Source: Bacillus infantis (GTDB lineage: Bacteria; Bacillota; Bacilli; Bacillales; Cytobacillaceae). From it: DNA of 64,000 nt. The notes beneath the pieces are model-generated. The model did not search any database and was not told the origin of the DNA. It saw only the letters and a list, made by a program, of their open reading frames with translations. Position 1 is the first letter of the stretch. Every line of letters starts with the position of its first letter. The stretch lies in contig NZ_JAIVAP010000011.1 in NCBI RefSeq assembly GCF_020171945.1, positions 62,001 to 126,000 of the forward strand, given 5' to 3'. Shown in pieces: positions 1-9,014 of this stretch. Position numbers and translations under genes: made by a program.

Positions 1-1
1 G

Positions 2-331
2 AGCTGCTATTCCGCTACAAAAGGGGCAGTTATTGCTTTTACTAGGGCATGGGCGAAGGAGCTTGGCAAACACAATATTCGTGTCGTTGCGATTGCCCCT
101 GGTATCATTGAAACGACTGGCCTCAGGACAGATGCTTATAATGAAGCACTGGCGTACACACGCGGTGTGACGGTTGATGGCCTTTCAACTGATTACAGCA
201 AATCGATCCCGCTTGGGCGCGAAGGGAAGCTGACAGAAATCGCTGACTTGGTTTCTTATCTAGCTTCTGACCGTGCAGGCTATGTGACAGGGACAACCTT
301 TAATATTTCAGGCGGTAAATCCCGCGGCTGA
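2..331 (+). CDS. gutF: SDR-family sorbitol-6-phosphate 2-dehydrogenase, C-terminal part (5' end outside window)
   Basis: Only the last 109 codons are present. The fragment opens with the short-chain dehydrogenase active-site motif YSATKG (Tyr-x-x-x-Lys). It continues with the cofactor-loop region VVAIAPGIIETTG and ends with the usual YVTGTTFNISGGKS C-terminus of classical SDR enzymes. By family it would oxidise an NAD-linked sugar phosphate. The glucitol-specific PTS genes directly downstream in the same direction make sorbitol-6-phosphate to fructose-6-phosphate the likely reaction, matching the gutF-gutR-gutM-EII order known from lactobacilli. The substrate is inferred from context. Confidence 0.8.
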   Translation, partial: SCYSATKGAVIAFTRAWAKELGKHNIRVVAIAPGIIETTGLRTDAYNEALAYTRGVTVDGLSTDYSKSIPLGREGKLTEIADLVSYLASDRAGYVTGTTFNISGGKSRG

Positions 332-363
332 CGCTTGTAAAGACGTGATTTCAGCGCCTTTAT

Positions 364-397
364 GGGAGCCGGCCAGCGGGCAGACCGTCCGGCTTCC
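364..397 (+). other. Intercistronic hairpin between gutF and gutR
   Basis: GGGAGCCGG and CCGGCTTCC can form a 9-bp stem with one G-U pair around a 16-nt loop. No T-tract follows, so it is not a classical terminator. It may act as an RNA-processing or stability element that separates expression of the dehydrogenase from the regulator. Confidence 0.4.
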
Positions 398-418
398 ATA
401 TAAATAGGGGTGATAAGA

Positions 419-2350
419 ATGTCTGACAGAATGATAGATGAACGTGCAGCAAAGATGCTGGCAATTGCCCGGACAAAAACCTATCACTCACTTGATGAGC
501 TTGCAGAGGCAATGGGTGTGGGCACCAGAACGATCAGGAATTACATCAAACAGCTTAATGAAGACCTGGAGGGAATTGCTGCTTTCATTAGTGAAAGGGG
601 CAAAGGCTTCCGGTTTGAAATCGATAATATGAAAGCGTTCCAATCACTGCTGGAAGAAAGCAGCACGGATAGCGTTTCTCTGAATTCGCAAAAGGGCCGG
701 ATCGGCTTCATCATCGACAGGCTCATCAACAGCGAAGAAACATACACATTGGATGATCTGGCTGAGGAAATGCACCTTGGACGCACAACGCTCGTCAATG
801 AGCTGAAAAAGGCAGCCGTTTCTCTTGAGACCTACAAGCTCATCATCCACGGCAAGCCGAACAGGGGGATGGAGCTGAGCGGCAGGGAATTGGATCTGCG
901 CTTCTACATCCTTGATCATCTGTATGATGTGCTGTATGGCGATTATCCGCTTGATGAAGATATTACAGAGGCGATCGAGAGAATCTCGCATGAGTATAAT
1001 CTTGAATCTCCTACCCAGGCGAGGCTGATGGAATTCATCATCATCATGCTGGACCGGCTTTTGAAAAATCATCATCTTGAAGCTATCGAGGAAAAGCATA
1101 AAAAGCTGATCGGCACACAGGAGCATGGGATTGCGCTTGAAATTGCTGAAGCGATCCAAAAGCAGCTCCCGATAGAAATTCCTGAGGCGGAGGCTCTGTT
1201 CATCACGATTCCGATTGCAGGAAGGCGGACGCCGACGAACAACCGGACGCTGGCAGATATCGCGATTACCGATGATGTAAGGCGGCTGCTGGAACAAATT
1301 TTAGAGCAGGTTGGCTTTAAAAAGGAAATCATTGAGCAGAATGAATCCTTCTTTAAGGATCTCCTGTACCACTTGACCTTTATGCTGAACCGGCTGATTT
1401 TCGGGCTTCGCCTGAAGAACGCGCTGCTCGCCGATGTGAAGGAAAAATATCCGGTTGCCTATAAGATGGCGGAGATTGCCGGACAAGTGATCGAGAGCAG
1501 ATATGCACTTGAGGTGCCGGAGGATGAGCTTGGCTATCTGGCCTTTTACTTCGGGGTCTTCATCGGCCAAAGCGATATCAAGGTCAAGCGCTTCCAAAAA
1601 GCAGCAGTAGTCTGCGGGACCGGCCGGGGGACGGCAAAGCTCGTCAGCATCCAGCTGGAGCGCATCCTGAATCAGAATACAGAAATAGACCTTTTTGCCG
1701 AAAAGGACGCAGCGAAGGAAGTCCTGGATTATTATGATCTTGTTTTTTCTACCGTAAAGCTGCCCTTTGAGACCAAAGCACCTTTTATCATGATCAACGA
1801 AATATTCGATGAGAGCAGTGTGAAGAGGGAGATTGAGAAAGCGGCCTACAGACAGAGGCTCAACATTCAAAATGGCAGCGAGTATCAATCTGTGATGGCC
1901 CAGCTGCTTGCTAAAGAGTCATTTTTCCAGCTGGACAGCTCTAAAGGCTATCACGAAAACGTCTTCCATATGGTAAACGAGCTGACTGAAATTGGCCGAC
2001 TTGACCCTGGATTCGAGGAGCGGCTGAAGGAAAGGGAAGAAAAGGGGTCGATGGTATTTGACCGCTATATCGCCTTTCCGCACACCTTCAATCAGCAGTC
2101 AGATGACATTGAGCTTGCGGTCGGGATTTTCCCGGAAGGGGTCATGGAGAATGACAGGGAGGTCAGGCTTGTGTTCCTGCTCGGATTGCCGGAGGAACAG
2201 AATGAATGCAATGAAAGCCTGATTGTCAAAATCTATGATGAAATTATTGCGATTGCGAACAATGAAGAGCTCATCGCACAGCTGGTGAAGGCGGGATCCT
2301 ACGAGGATTTTGTCTCCGGCATCGAACGGTCAAACAGGGAAAGGGGCTGA
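419..2350 (+). CDS. gutR: PRD-containing PTS-responsive transcriptional regulator of glucitol genes
   Basis: This is a 643-residue BglG/MtlR-type regulator. Residues 1-60 hold an HTH (DELAEAMGVGTRTIRNYI), and a second Mga/HTH-like segment follows near residue 110. Two PRD regions span roughly 180-390. An EIIB-like domain carries VCGTGRGTA with Cys399, and a C-terminal EIIA-like domain carries FPHTF with His555. The architecture implies control by PTS phosphorylation. ATG 419 is preferred over the in-frame GTG at 410 because the AGGGGTGA site at 406-413 is well spaced for ATG 419 and overlaps the GTG. It lies inside the sorbitol operon, 4 bp before gutM, so it probably activates this operon. 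Confidence 0.85.
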   Translation: MSDRMIDERAAKMLAIARTKTYHSLDELAEAMGVGTRTIRNYIKQLNEDLEGIAAFISERGKGFRFEIDNMKAFQSLLEESSTDSVSLNSQKGRIGFIIDRLINSEETYTLDDLAEEMHLGRTTLVNELKKAAVSLETYKLIIHGKPNRGMELSGRELDLRFYILDHLYDVLYGDYPLDEDITEAIERISHEYNLESPTQARLMEFIIIMLDRLLKNHHLEAIEEKHKKLIGTQEHGIALEIAEAIQKQLPIEIPEAEALFITIPIAGRRTPTNNRTLADIAITDDVRRLLEQILEQVGFKKEIIEQNESFFKDLLYHLTFMLNRLIFGLRLKNALLADVKEKYPVAYKMAEIAGQVIESRYALEVPEDELGYLAFYFGVFIGQSDIKVKRFQKAAVVCGTGRGTAKLVSIQLERILNQNTEIDLFAEKDAAKEVLDYYDLVFSTVKLPFETKAPFIMINEIFDESSVKREIEKAAYRQRLNIQNGSEYQSVMAQLLAKESFFQLDSSKGYHENVFHMVNELTEIGRLDPGFEERLKEREEKGSMVFDRYIAFPHTFNQQSDDIELAVGIFPEGVMENDREVRLVFLLGLPEEQNECNESLIVKIYDEIIAIANNEELIAQLVKAGSYEDFVSGIERSNRERG

Positions 2351-2354
2351 GAAG

Positions 2355-2795
2355 ATGATACTATTTTTAATCATACTGATTGGGATCGCCTGGCTGGTCC
2401 AGAGCATCCTCGGGTTTTTCCAGATTAGGCATTTTAATAAAAAGTACGCCGAAATGAGGTCGCTCGGCCGTGTGGCCATCGGCAAAAGAACAGGGAAACT
2501 GCGTGCAGGGACGGTCGTCATGTTCGCTATCGATAAAAGGAATAAAATTCTGAAGGCGGCGAAAATGCAGGGTGTGACCGTTTTTTCCAAGGTAAAGGAC
2601 CTGAATGGGTTTGAGGGGAAATACCTGCTGAAGATTTCTGAAGAAGATTTCAAAGGCCATGATAAATTGACCCAGCTTGCGATTGCCGATGCGCTCAAGA
2701 GCTATGACATCATCTCCAAGGGCGGCGAGCTGCAGGTGAAAAAAGGCTGGATCGACTATATCATGCCGAAAAAGAAAGAAATGAGAAGAGGGTGA
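2355..2795 (+). CDS. gutM: Glucitol operon activator-like protein GutM
   Basis: This 146-residue protein has an N-terminal membrane segment ([18 protein letters not shown]). A basic, mainly cytoplasmic domain follows, with [22 protein letters not shown], typical of the SrlM/GutM family found in glucitol PTS operons. The family is reported to assist operon activation; the mechanism is not evident here. ATG 2355 is placed 4 nt after the gutR stop, and its ribosome site is formed by the end of gutR (AAGGGGCTGAGAAG). A stop-to-start gap of 4 nt to the EIIC gene supports one polycistronic message. Confidence 0.85.
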   Translation: MILFLIILIGIAWLVQSILGFFQIRHFNKKYAEMRSLGRVAIGKRTGKLRAGTVVMFAIDKRNKILKAAKMQGVTVFSKVKDLNGFEGKYLLKISEEDFKGHDKLTQLAIADALKSYDIISKGGELQVKKGWIDYIMPKKKEMRRG

Positions 2796-2799
2796 AGAG

Positions 2800-3345
2800 A
2801 TGGATTTTATCATCAAATTAGCTGAAGGGTTCATGAACTTATTCCGCACAGGCGGGGAAACCTTTGTCAGCCTTGTCACAGATATTGTACCGCTATTGAT
2901 CATGCTATTGGTTGCTATGAACGCGCTTGTCCGCCTCGTTGGGGAAGAGCGGGTCGAGAGGCTTGCAAGAAAGTCAGGGAAAAACGCATTTACAAGATAT
3001 TTTGTTCTGCCGATCATCGGGACATTCGTCCTTGCCAATCCTATGACATTATCACTTGGAAGATTTCTTCCGGAAAAATATAAGCCGAGCTATTATGCGG
3101 CAGCATCATATTCATGCCATACACACAACGGTTTATTCCCGCACGTTAACCCGGGTGAGCTTTTCGTATTCCTCGGGATTTCAGCAGGGATAACAACACT
3201 GGGCCATGATGTAACCGAGCTTGCACTCCGCTACTTCCTTGTCGGGATTGTCACCAACTTCCTAAGAGGCTGGGTAACTGACCTGACAACTTCTTATGTA
3301 GCCAAGCAGCAAAACGTAAAACTAAAAGATACAGTTCAACTATAG
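2800..3345 (+). CDS. srlA: PTS glucitol/sorbitol transporter subunit IIC
   Basis: The product has 181 residues with several hydrophobic membrane segments and the EIIC-Gut signatures [20 protein letters not shown] and [21 protein letters not shown]. The length matches family members such as E. coli SrlA (about 187 residues). It forms the membrane channel with the next gene product and imports D-glucitol while it is phosphorylated. The RBS (AAGAGGGTGAAGAG) lies in the end of gutM. Confidence 0.9.
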   Translation: MDFIIKLAEGFMNLFRTGGETFVSLVTDIVPLLIMLLVAMNALVRLVGEERVERLARKSGKNAFTRYFVLPIIGTFVLANPMTLSLGRFLPEKYKPSYYAAASYSCHTHNGLFPHVNPGELFVFLGISAGITTLGHDVTELALRYFLVGIVTNFLRGWVTDLTTSYVAKQQNVKLKDTVQL

Positions 3346-3365
3346 AATTCTAGGCGGTGGGAAAC

Positions 3366-4379
3366 ATGACAGCTTTTCAATCAATCAAAATTTCAAAGGG
3401 TGCCGGCGGATTTGGCGGACCTTTAGTGATAACTCCGACAGACGAAAAGAATAAAGTCGTCTATATTACCGGCGGACAAAGGCCGGAAATCGCAGATAAG
3501 ATTGCTGAACTGACAGGCTGTGAGCTTGTCGACGGCTTTAAAACATCTGTGCCGGAAAAAGAGATGGCCTGCGTCATCATCGACTGCGGCGGCACACTGC
3601 GCTGCGGACTATATCCGCAAAAGCGCATTCCGACGATCAACATTATGCCGACAGGCCAGAGCGGTCCATTGGCCAAGCATATTACAGAAGACATCTACGT
3701 TTCCGGCGTAAAGGCGGAAAACATCCAGGTGGCAGATGCTGAAGGTGCAGCGGCTCCCGCACCGGCAATGCCATTACAGGAAGAGGCTGCTGAAGGGATC
3801 AAAACACCTAAATACAGCTCAGACAAGAAAATCAGTGAACAGCAAAAGCCAAAAGGTTTGATGGCAAGAGTCGGTATGGCCATGGGCTCGATCACAAGCG
3901 TCTTCTACCAGGCCGGCCGTGATGCCATTGATACAGTTATCAAAACGATCCTTCCGTTCATGGCATTCGTTGCCATGCTCATCGGGGTCATCCTGGAATC
4001 AGGAATCGGCGACGTGTTCGCGAAATTCCTGTCACCTTTCGCAGGTTCTGTATGGGGGCTTATCGTCATCGCACTTGTCTGCTCATTCCCGCTCCTTTCC
4101 CCATTCTTAGGCCCTGGCGCTGTTATTGCCCAGGTAGTCGGAACACTGATCGGGGTTGAAATCGGAAAAGGCAACATCCCGGCCCACCTTGCATTGCCGG
4201 CCCTGTTCGCCATCAATGCCCAGGCTGCGGCAGACTTCGTGCCAGTAGGACTTGGACTTGCAGAAGCTGAGGTTGAAACAGTCGAAGTAGGGGTGCCGTC
4301 TGTCCTCTACTCCAGATTCCTCACGGGGGCGCCGACCGTCTTCATTGCCTGGCTCGCAAGCTTTGGCTTATATGATTGA
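3366..4379 (+). CDS. srlE: PTS glucitol/sorbitol transporter subunit IIBC
   Basis: This is a 337-residue EIIBC protein. The N-terminal IIB domain (residues 1-115) contains [11 protein letters not shown] with Cys74 and Cys80, one of which should be the phosphorylated cysteine. A charged linker (about 120-170) leads to a membrane domain with [19 protein letters not shown] and [20 protein letters not shown], typical of EIIBC-Gut. ATG 3366 is chosen over GTG 3357 because AGGCGGTGG at 3352-3360 is the ribosome site for the ATG. Confidence 0.9.
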   Translation: MTAFQSIKISKGAGGFGGPLVITPTDEKNKVVYITGGQRPEIADKIAELTGCELVDGFKTSVPEKEMACVIIDCGGTLRCGLYPQKRIPTINIMPTGQSGPLAKHITEDIYVSGVKAENIQVADAEGAAAPAPAMPLQEEAAEGIKTPKYSSDKKISEQQKPKGLMARVGMAMGSITSVFYQAGRDAIDTVIKTILPFMAFVAMLIGVILESGIGDVFAKFLSPFAGSVWGLIVIALVCSFPLLSPFLGPGAVIAQVVGTLIGVEIGKGNIPAHLALPALFAINAQAAADFVPVGLGLAEAEVETVEVGVPSVLYSRFLTGAPTVFIAWLASFGLYD

Positions 4380-4488
4380 GAGTAAATAATAGAAAATGAG
4401 TATGCGGATAAGGGGCTTCATTAGTGCATCTGCACCTGTTGCCCCCGTACCGCAATAGAGAAAATTGATTCAAAGGAGAGACACAACC

Positions 4489-4851
4489 ATGACAACGAAA
4501 TTTGAAACTAAAATCAACAGCATCGGCCCTTCGGTAACTGACTTTCTCGGTGAAAAAATGTTCATCCTTTTCGGGGATAATGCTCCAGCTGAACTTGCTG
4601 AATACTGCCTCCTGATCGATGTAAAAGAAGTTGAAGGCGAGATTGCAGCAGGCGATACCCTGCAGATCGGCAGCAATGAATATAAAGTTACTTCTGTCGG
4701 CGATGCTGTAAAACAAAATCTTTCCTCACTCGGCCATATTACCCTGAAGTTTGACGGCTCACAAACTCCGGAACTGCCAGGCACCCTGTACCTGGAAGAC
4801 AGTGAAATCCAGGAAGTCAATGCTGGGGACACAATCCGGATCTACTCATAA
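4489..4851 (+). CDS. srlB: PTS glucitol/sorbitol transporter subunit IIA
   Basis: This 120-residue soluble EIIA-Gut domain protein contains VTDFLGEKMFILFGDNAPAE and SSLGHITLKFDG, typical of the family, and ends in an EIQEVNAGDTIRIY segment. It receives phosphate from HPr and passes it to the IIB domain of the preceding gene product. The start is ATG 4489 with AAAGGAGAG at 4472-4480. The 109-bp gap after srlE includes GGGGC and GCCCC segments that could form a weak hairpin. The gene closes the PTS set and is followed by a terminator-like hairpin. Confidence 0.9.
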   Translation: MTTKFETKINSIGPSVTDFLGEKMFILFGDNAPAELAEYCLLIDVKEVEGEIAAGDTLQIGSNEYKVTSVGDAVKQNLSSLGHITLKFDGSQTPELPGTLYLEDSEIQEVNAGDTIRIYS

Positions 4852-4863
4852 TGAATAGAATAC

Positions 4864-4906
4864 AATAGCTTAACTTTTGTCCAACCAAGAGTTAGGCTAT
4901 TATTTT
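4864..4906 (+). terminator. Terminator-like hairpin after the glucitol PTS genes
   Basis: AATAGCTTAACTTTT (4864-4878) pairs with AAGAGTTAGGCTATT (4887-4901) over 15 positions with two G-U pairs, followed by ATTTTTAA. It lies between srlB and the aldolase gene, so it probably lowers rather than abolishes downstream expression. Confidence 0.7.
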
Positions 4907-4927
4907 TAATAAGAGGGGGCAAGGAAA

Positions 4928-5611
4928 ATGAAATTAGTCATTGATTCAGCAAATGTTGAAAGCATTAAGAAGCTCGTGGATTTTTTCCCGATAGACGGGG
5001 TCACCACCAATCCGAGCATCGTCGTAAAGGAGCAAAAGCCTTTCCTGCCTTTGCTGAAGGAAATCAGAGCTGTTATCGGAGAAGAAAAAGAGCTGTTTGC
5101 CCAGACCATTGCCGGAGATGCAGAGGGAATGGCGGAAGAAGCCCGCTGGCTCTGTGAAGCTGTATCCGGGAATGTTGTCGTAAAAATTCCTGTCACCATG
5201 GAGGGCATCAAAGCGATCAAAATGCTGAAGGCAGAGGGCATCCGCACACTGGCAACAACCGTATATACGCCGATGAATGCGTATCTTGCTGCCAAAGCCG
5301 GCGCCGATTATGTGGCTCCTTATGTGAACCGGATCGATAATCTTACAGGCAATGGTGCGAAGGTAGTTGCAGAGATTACTGAGATTTTCTCAAAGCATAA
5401 TTTCTCTTGTGAAGTCCTGGCAGCCAGCTTCAAAAACGTCCAGCAGATCCACAATGTCTGCCTTGCCGGCGCGCACGGAATTACTGCAGCACCGGAACTG
5501 ATCGAAGCACTCGTCAAAATTCCATCTATTGAAGACAATGTAGAAGCTTTCAGTAAGGATTGGATGGGGCAGTATGGGGAAGGCAGTTTGATTTTAAGCG
5601 AGGATAAATAG
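4928..5611 (+). CDS. fsa: Transaldolase-like / fructose-6-phosphate aldolase family protein
   Basis: The product has 227 residues, the size of the small transaldolase/FSA subfamily rather than full transaldolase. The N-terminus MKLVIDSANVESIK and GVTTNPSIV are family signatures. Lys86 in VVVKIPVT is the predicted Schiff-base lysine, and the family segment YVAPYVNRIDNL follows. It probably interconverts fructose 6-phosphate with dihydroxyacetone and glyceraldehyde 3-phosphate, or acts as a transaldolase. The position directly after a sorbitol PTS, whose product is fructose 6-phosphate, fits. The RBS is AAGAGGGGGCAAGG. Confidence 0.8.
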   Translation: MKLVIDSANVESIKKLVDFFPIDGVTTNPSIVVKEQKPFLPLLKEIRAVIGEEKELFAQTIAGDAEGMAEEARWLCEAVSGNVVVKIPVTMEGIKAIKMLKAEGIRTLATTVYTPMNAYLAAKAGADYVAPYVNRIDNLTGNGAKVVAEITEIFSKHNFSCEVLAASFKNVQQIHNVCLAGAHGITAAPELIEALVKIPSIEDNVEAFSKDWMGQYGEGSLILSEDK

Positions 5612-5634
5612 AAAGAAAGAGGAAGGTGGAACCT

Positions 5635-6297
5635 ATGATTAAAGCAATCGTCTGCGATTTTGACGGATTGATCATCGACACAGAATATGCCCTTTATGAA
5701 GCATTCTGCGACATGCTCGCAATTGACCACAGTGAAATGCCGATTGCCGACTATGCTCACTTCATCGGCACAGATTCAAAAGGCCTGTATGAATATATCA
5801 TGGAAAAATCAAACGGCACCATGACAATCGAAGATATTATCGAAAGATCTCATATTTTACATAAGGAAAAACTTCAATCTCCTATTGCCCGTGAAGGAGT
5901 TGAAGACTATCTGAAAGAAGCCAAAAGCAGAGGACTGAAAATCGGACTCGCCTCCAGCTCCAACCGGGAATGGGTCACCTTCTTTTTGAAAGAATTGAAC
6001 TACCTACAGTACTTTGATTACATCCAGACTTCTGATGATGTAGAGAAGGTAAAGCCGGATCCGGCTCTCTACAGGAATGTTATCAGCCATTTCGGAATCG
6101 AACCATCCGAAGCCATTGCTTTTGAAGATTCTATGAATGGATCAAAAGCTGCCATAGCAGCGGGGCTTAGATGTGTAATCGTGCCGAATAAGATTACTGA
6201 GAATCTTGCATTCGAGGGATATCATATGAGGCTGGGGAGTATGGGAGAGAAGGAGTTTGGGAGAGTTGTGGAGGAGATTGAACGGTTGATGCGGTGA
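5635..6297 (+). CDS. HAD-superfamily hydrolase, beta-phosphoglucomutase-like
   Basis: This 220-residue HAD protein has motif I DFDGLIIDTE (Asp8, Asp10), motif II LASSSN, a Lys in EKVKPDP and motif IV FEDSMNG. A helical cap follows motif I. It should act on a sugar phosphate, either as a phosphatase or as a phosphomutase; the substrate cannot be read from sequence. ATG 5635 is used rather than GTG 5626 because GAGGAAGGTGG overlaps the GTG. It is 23 nt after the aldolase gene and probably co-transcribed. Its TGA stop lies inside a dispersed GGTGACAGGCACC repeat. Confidence 0.8.
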   Translation: MIKAIVCDFDGLIIDTEYALYEAFCDMLAIDHSEMPIADYAHFIGTDSKGLYEYIMEKSNGTMTIEDIIERSHILHKEKLQSPIAREGVEDYLKEAKSRGLKIGLASSSNREWVTFFLKELNYLQYFDYIQTSDDVEKVKPDPALYRNVISHFGIEPSEAIAFEDSMNGSKAAIAAGLRCVIVPNKITENLAFEGYHMRLGSMGEKEFGRVVEEIERLMR

Positions 6298-6339
6298 CAG
6301 GCACCACCCGAATAATCTTGTTTCACACCAATGTTTCAC
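6293..6339 (+). repeat. Dispersed repeat family A, copy 1
   Basis: A 47-nt unit beginning GGTGACAGGCACCACCCG matches the copy at 9489-9535 at 43 of 47 positions. It starts inside the last codons of the HAD gene and supplies its TGA stop. Confidence 0.75.
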
Positions 6340-6360
6340 AGAAGTGCAGCAGGTTGATGA

Positions 6361-6391
6361 AGGAAGGACAGGTTATCTAATCTGTCCTTTT
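6361..6391 (+). terminator. Rho-independent terminator after the HAD gene
   Basis: AAGGACAG (6361-6368) pairs with CTGTCCTT (6379-6386), followed by a T-tract. It closes the glucitol/aldolase/HAD region. Confidence 0.8.
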
Positions 6392-6573
6392 TTTATTGCA
6401 GTTTTTTGATTGAAAGGAGTCTAAGTTTACGCACTGCGAAAGAAGCAGACTTCCGCTGTATATTTTTTGGTTATTTTGAATAAATTTGTAAAATGGATAC
6501 TTAGGACACTTGTAAAATAATTGGAAAAACTCTATTGTGAATGGGTAATAAAAAACAGAAAGGAAGTGTATAC

Positions 6574-7368
6574 ATGAAAAAATGTATTGTCTCTTTGCTG
6601 GTCCTGTTTTTATCACTTGGCAGTTTCATCTCACCTAGCCAAGCTGAACAGCCAAACTGGGAATGGTCATATTCCTACAAAGGACTCATTTATGAAAATC
6701 GGATGCTGGTTCCGCTGCGGGTTGTGTCCGAGGCATTTGGCGCCGAGGTAAAATGGAACCAGTCCGAGAAAACCATTTCGATTAAGCTGGACAAGAACAC
6801 ACTGCTTTTAAAAACAGGCTCAAAGAATGTCACTATTAATGGCAGCCAGTCCACCTATGAAGTAGCACCTAGAATTTTTAATAATAGTACTTATGTTCCG
6901 GCAGCTCTTCTGCAGAAGGCTTTTGGCGGTTATATAAAATACGATAATCTAACTAAAACTGTTTTCTATCAAATGGGCAGCCAAATTATGCTGGTCGCCC
7001 TGGAGAACCATCTCCCTCGTTATATGCGTGATGAGGAGATTACCGTTATATTAGAAAAATTGAATGAAACGACTGACCTATCAAAGTTCCCTCAAATCCG
7101 GACCTACTTCCGGCCATACTTCACCGATACGTTCATCAATAAGCTGATCCGGAGAAATGGAATAAAAGATAACTTGAGTTTTTATGAGACCGATGTTTCT
7201 CCTGCAGCAGTAGACTATCTTTCTGAAACGAAAGCGACTATATTTGATTCTGTCATCAATCCTAGACCGTATGAATATCATGACCGGCTGATCACCTTGA
7301 CGTATGAGAATGGAACATGGAAGGTTTCAGATGTTGAGATTAATAGATATGAAGCTATTATTAGATAG
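6574..7368 (+). CDS. Secreted stalk-domain (copper amine oxidase N-terminal-like) protein
   Basis: The product has 264 residues with a signal peptide (MKKCIVSLLVLFLSLGSFISPSQA). A copper-amine-oxidase N-terminal-like stalk domain spans about 40-145. It contains ENRMLVPLRVVSEAFGAEVK and NSTYVPAALLQKAFGG, the paired LVPLR / YVPA repeats of the family. The C-terminal part (about 150-264) is unrecognised. The domain is common in secreted Firmicute surface proteins and does not imply amine oxidase activity. ATG 6574 follows AAAGGAAGTG. It is a single gene between two terminators. Confidence 0.7.
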   Translation: MKKCIVSLLVLFLSLGSFISPSQAEQPNWEWSYSYKGLIYENRMLVPLRVVSEAFGAEVKWNQSEKTISIKLDKNTLLLKTGSKNVTINGSQSTYEVAPRIFNNSTYVPAALLQKAFGGYIKYDNLTKTVFYQMGSQIMLVALENHLPRYMRDEEITVILEKLNETTDLSKFPQIRTYFRPYFTDTFINKLIRRNGIKDNLSFYETDVSPAAVDYLSETKATIFDSVINPRPYEYHDRLITLTYENGTWKVSDVEINRYEAIIR

Positions 7369-7373
7369 CAAGG

Positions 7374-7402
7374 AAACCCGGCCAAAAGGCTGGGTTTTTT
7401 TC
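7374..7402 (+). terminator. Rho-independent terminator
   Basis: AAACCCGGCC pairs with GGCTGGGTTT around an AAAA loop (one G-U), with a T-run after. It closes the stalk-domain gene. Confidence 0.85.
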
Positions 7403-7446
7403 TGCATTTTCTCCAAAAATATCTTTTCTTTCCATCATGCTGTTGT

Positions 7447-7467
7447 TATAATTGTGTAAAATTACAC
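7447..7467 (+). promoter_or_regulatory. Probable -10 box with adjacent palindromic operator
   Basis: TATAAT (7447-7452) is followed immediately by GTGTAA-AA-TTACAC (7454-7467), a perfect 6-bp inverted repeat. No convincing -35 was found. The position over the expected transcription start of the FAD oxidoreductase gene suggests a repressor site. Confidence 0.4.
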
Positions 7468-7517
7468 TTTATTAGTAAAAATGCTAATGAAAATAAACTT
7501 ATACAACAGGTGAAGAT

Positions 7518-9014
7518 ATGAAGAAAATGATTGTATTGATGAGAAGGCCCTGGTTTTTAGGATGTATCGTATGTACCTTTCTTTTCTGGATTTTTTTCAA
7601 CATCCCGATTGAAACACGCAAATATGGACTTTCCCAAAGCGCGCTGGCAACAGATTACACAGGCCTTCTGCCAGAACGGATTGAGCGGGTGGTCGAAGCA
7701 GATGACCGCCTTGATCTGCAGAAGATTGTAAAAGAAGCCAATCAGAGCGGCCGGCATATTTCGGTTGCCGGACTGCAGCATTCGCAGGGGGGCCATACCT
7801 ATTACAGGGATGGTGTGGTTTTGGATATGCGGTCATTCAATAAGATCCTTGAGGTTGATAAGGAAGCTAAAACTGTTAAGGTGGAGGGCGGGGCTTCATG
7901 GGAGGATGTCCAGGAGGCCGTGAAGGATGATGGGCTCGCCTTGAAGGTTACACAGTCACAATCGATTTTTACGATCGGGGGATCTTTATCGGTCAACGCC
8001 CACGGCCGGGATATCCGCTTTGGTCCGATGGCAGGGACTGTAAGGGAAATGACTGTGCTGACGCCTGCGGGTGAAATTAAGACAGTAACGAGGGAAGATT
8101 CGGAGGAATGGATGAAGTATATGTTTGGCGGATACGGATTATTTGGGGTAATCCTGGATGTCACGCTGGAGCTGACGGAGGATGAAGTGTACACCATCCA
8201 TACAGAAGAGCTGAAAACGGATGAATACGAATCCTATTTTACCAATCTGCTGAACCATGATGACACAGCTATGCATTATGCAAGGGTAAGCGTCGCGCCG
8301 GGTACCTTCCTCGATGAAATGTATGTGGTGGATTATAACCATACAGGAAAGCAGGATCGAGCTGTCCCTCTTAAGGAAGAAAAAGGAGCCAGGATGGGAA
8401 AGCTTGCAATGGATATCGGCCGTCAAGGTGGTATGTGGGAGGACCTGTTCTGGAACAATCAAAAGCTCATGGCAAGGTCTCTGAATGGAAAGAACATCAC
8501 CAGGAATAATGTGATGCGCGGCAACTCCGCGTTCATGGAATTCACGAAGCCGGGGCGGGTAGAGGTGCTGCAGGAATTCTTCGTGCCTGTCAATCAGTAC
8601 GGGGAGTATATGGAAGACCTGAAAAATTTGCTGCCAGGTTCAGATCAAGGTGAAGATTTTAAAATCCATAATATTACGGTCCGATATGCAGCAAAAGACA
8701 GTATAACAAGCCTGAATTATGCCAAGGAAGACATGCTGGGCCTGGTCGTTTTGATTCAGCACGGTCTCAGCGAAGAACAGATAGAAGGGGCGGAATCAAT
8801 TATTCAAAAGTGGACCAGTCTGACGCTTGAACATGGCGGGACCTATTATCTTCCATACTATCATTATCAAACCAAGGAGCAGTTCCGAGAGGCGTACCCG
8901 GAGTGGGAGCAGTTCCGGGCGGAAAAGCTGAAACGCGACCCGAATGAAGTTTTTCAGAATCTATTCTATGATTATTATCTGAAAGAAGGAGCAGCTCATG
9001 AAAATCAAGAGTGA
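7518..9014 (+). CDS. FAD-binding oxidoreductase (PCMH/VAO-type), membrane-anchored
   Basis: The product has 498 residues. One hydrophobic segment near the N-terminus (about residues 11-30) suggests an anchored enzyme facing outward. The FAD-binding PCMH region contains VAGLQHSQGGHTYY (about 82-97) and SIFTIGGSLSVNAHGRD (about 150-167), typical of the vanillyl-alcohol-oxidase fold (FAD_binding_4). The C-terminal half is less conserved; the substrate is not deducible. A sugar-lactone or alcohol oxidase/dehydrogenase is a reasonable class. It overlaps the next gene by 17 bp, implying translational coupling. Confidence 0.75.
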   Translation: MKKMIVLMRRPWFLGCIVCTFLFWIFFNIPIETRKYGLSQSALATDYTGLLPERIERVVEADDRLDLQKIVKEANQSGRHISVAGLQHSQGGHTYYRDGVVLDMRSFNKILEVDKEAKTVKVEGGASWEDVQEAVKDDGLALKVTQSQSIFTIGGSLSVNAHGRDIRFGPMAGTVREMTVLTPAGEIKTVTREDSEEWMKYMFGGYGLFGVILDVTLELTEDEVYTIHTEELKTDEYESYFTNLLNHDDTAMHYARVSVAPGTFLDEMYVVDYNHTGKQDRAVPLKEEKGARMGKLAMDIGRQGGMWEDLFWNNQKLMARSLNGKNITRNNVMRGNSAFMEFTKPGRVEVLQEFFVPVNQYGEYMEDLKNLLPGSDQGEDFKIHNITVRYAAKDSITSLNYAKEDMLGLVVLIQHGLSEEQIEGAESIIQKWTSLTLEHGGTYYLPYYHYQTKEQFREAYPEWEQFRAEKLKRDPNEVFQNLFYDYYLKEGAAHENQE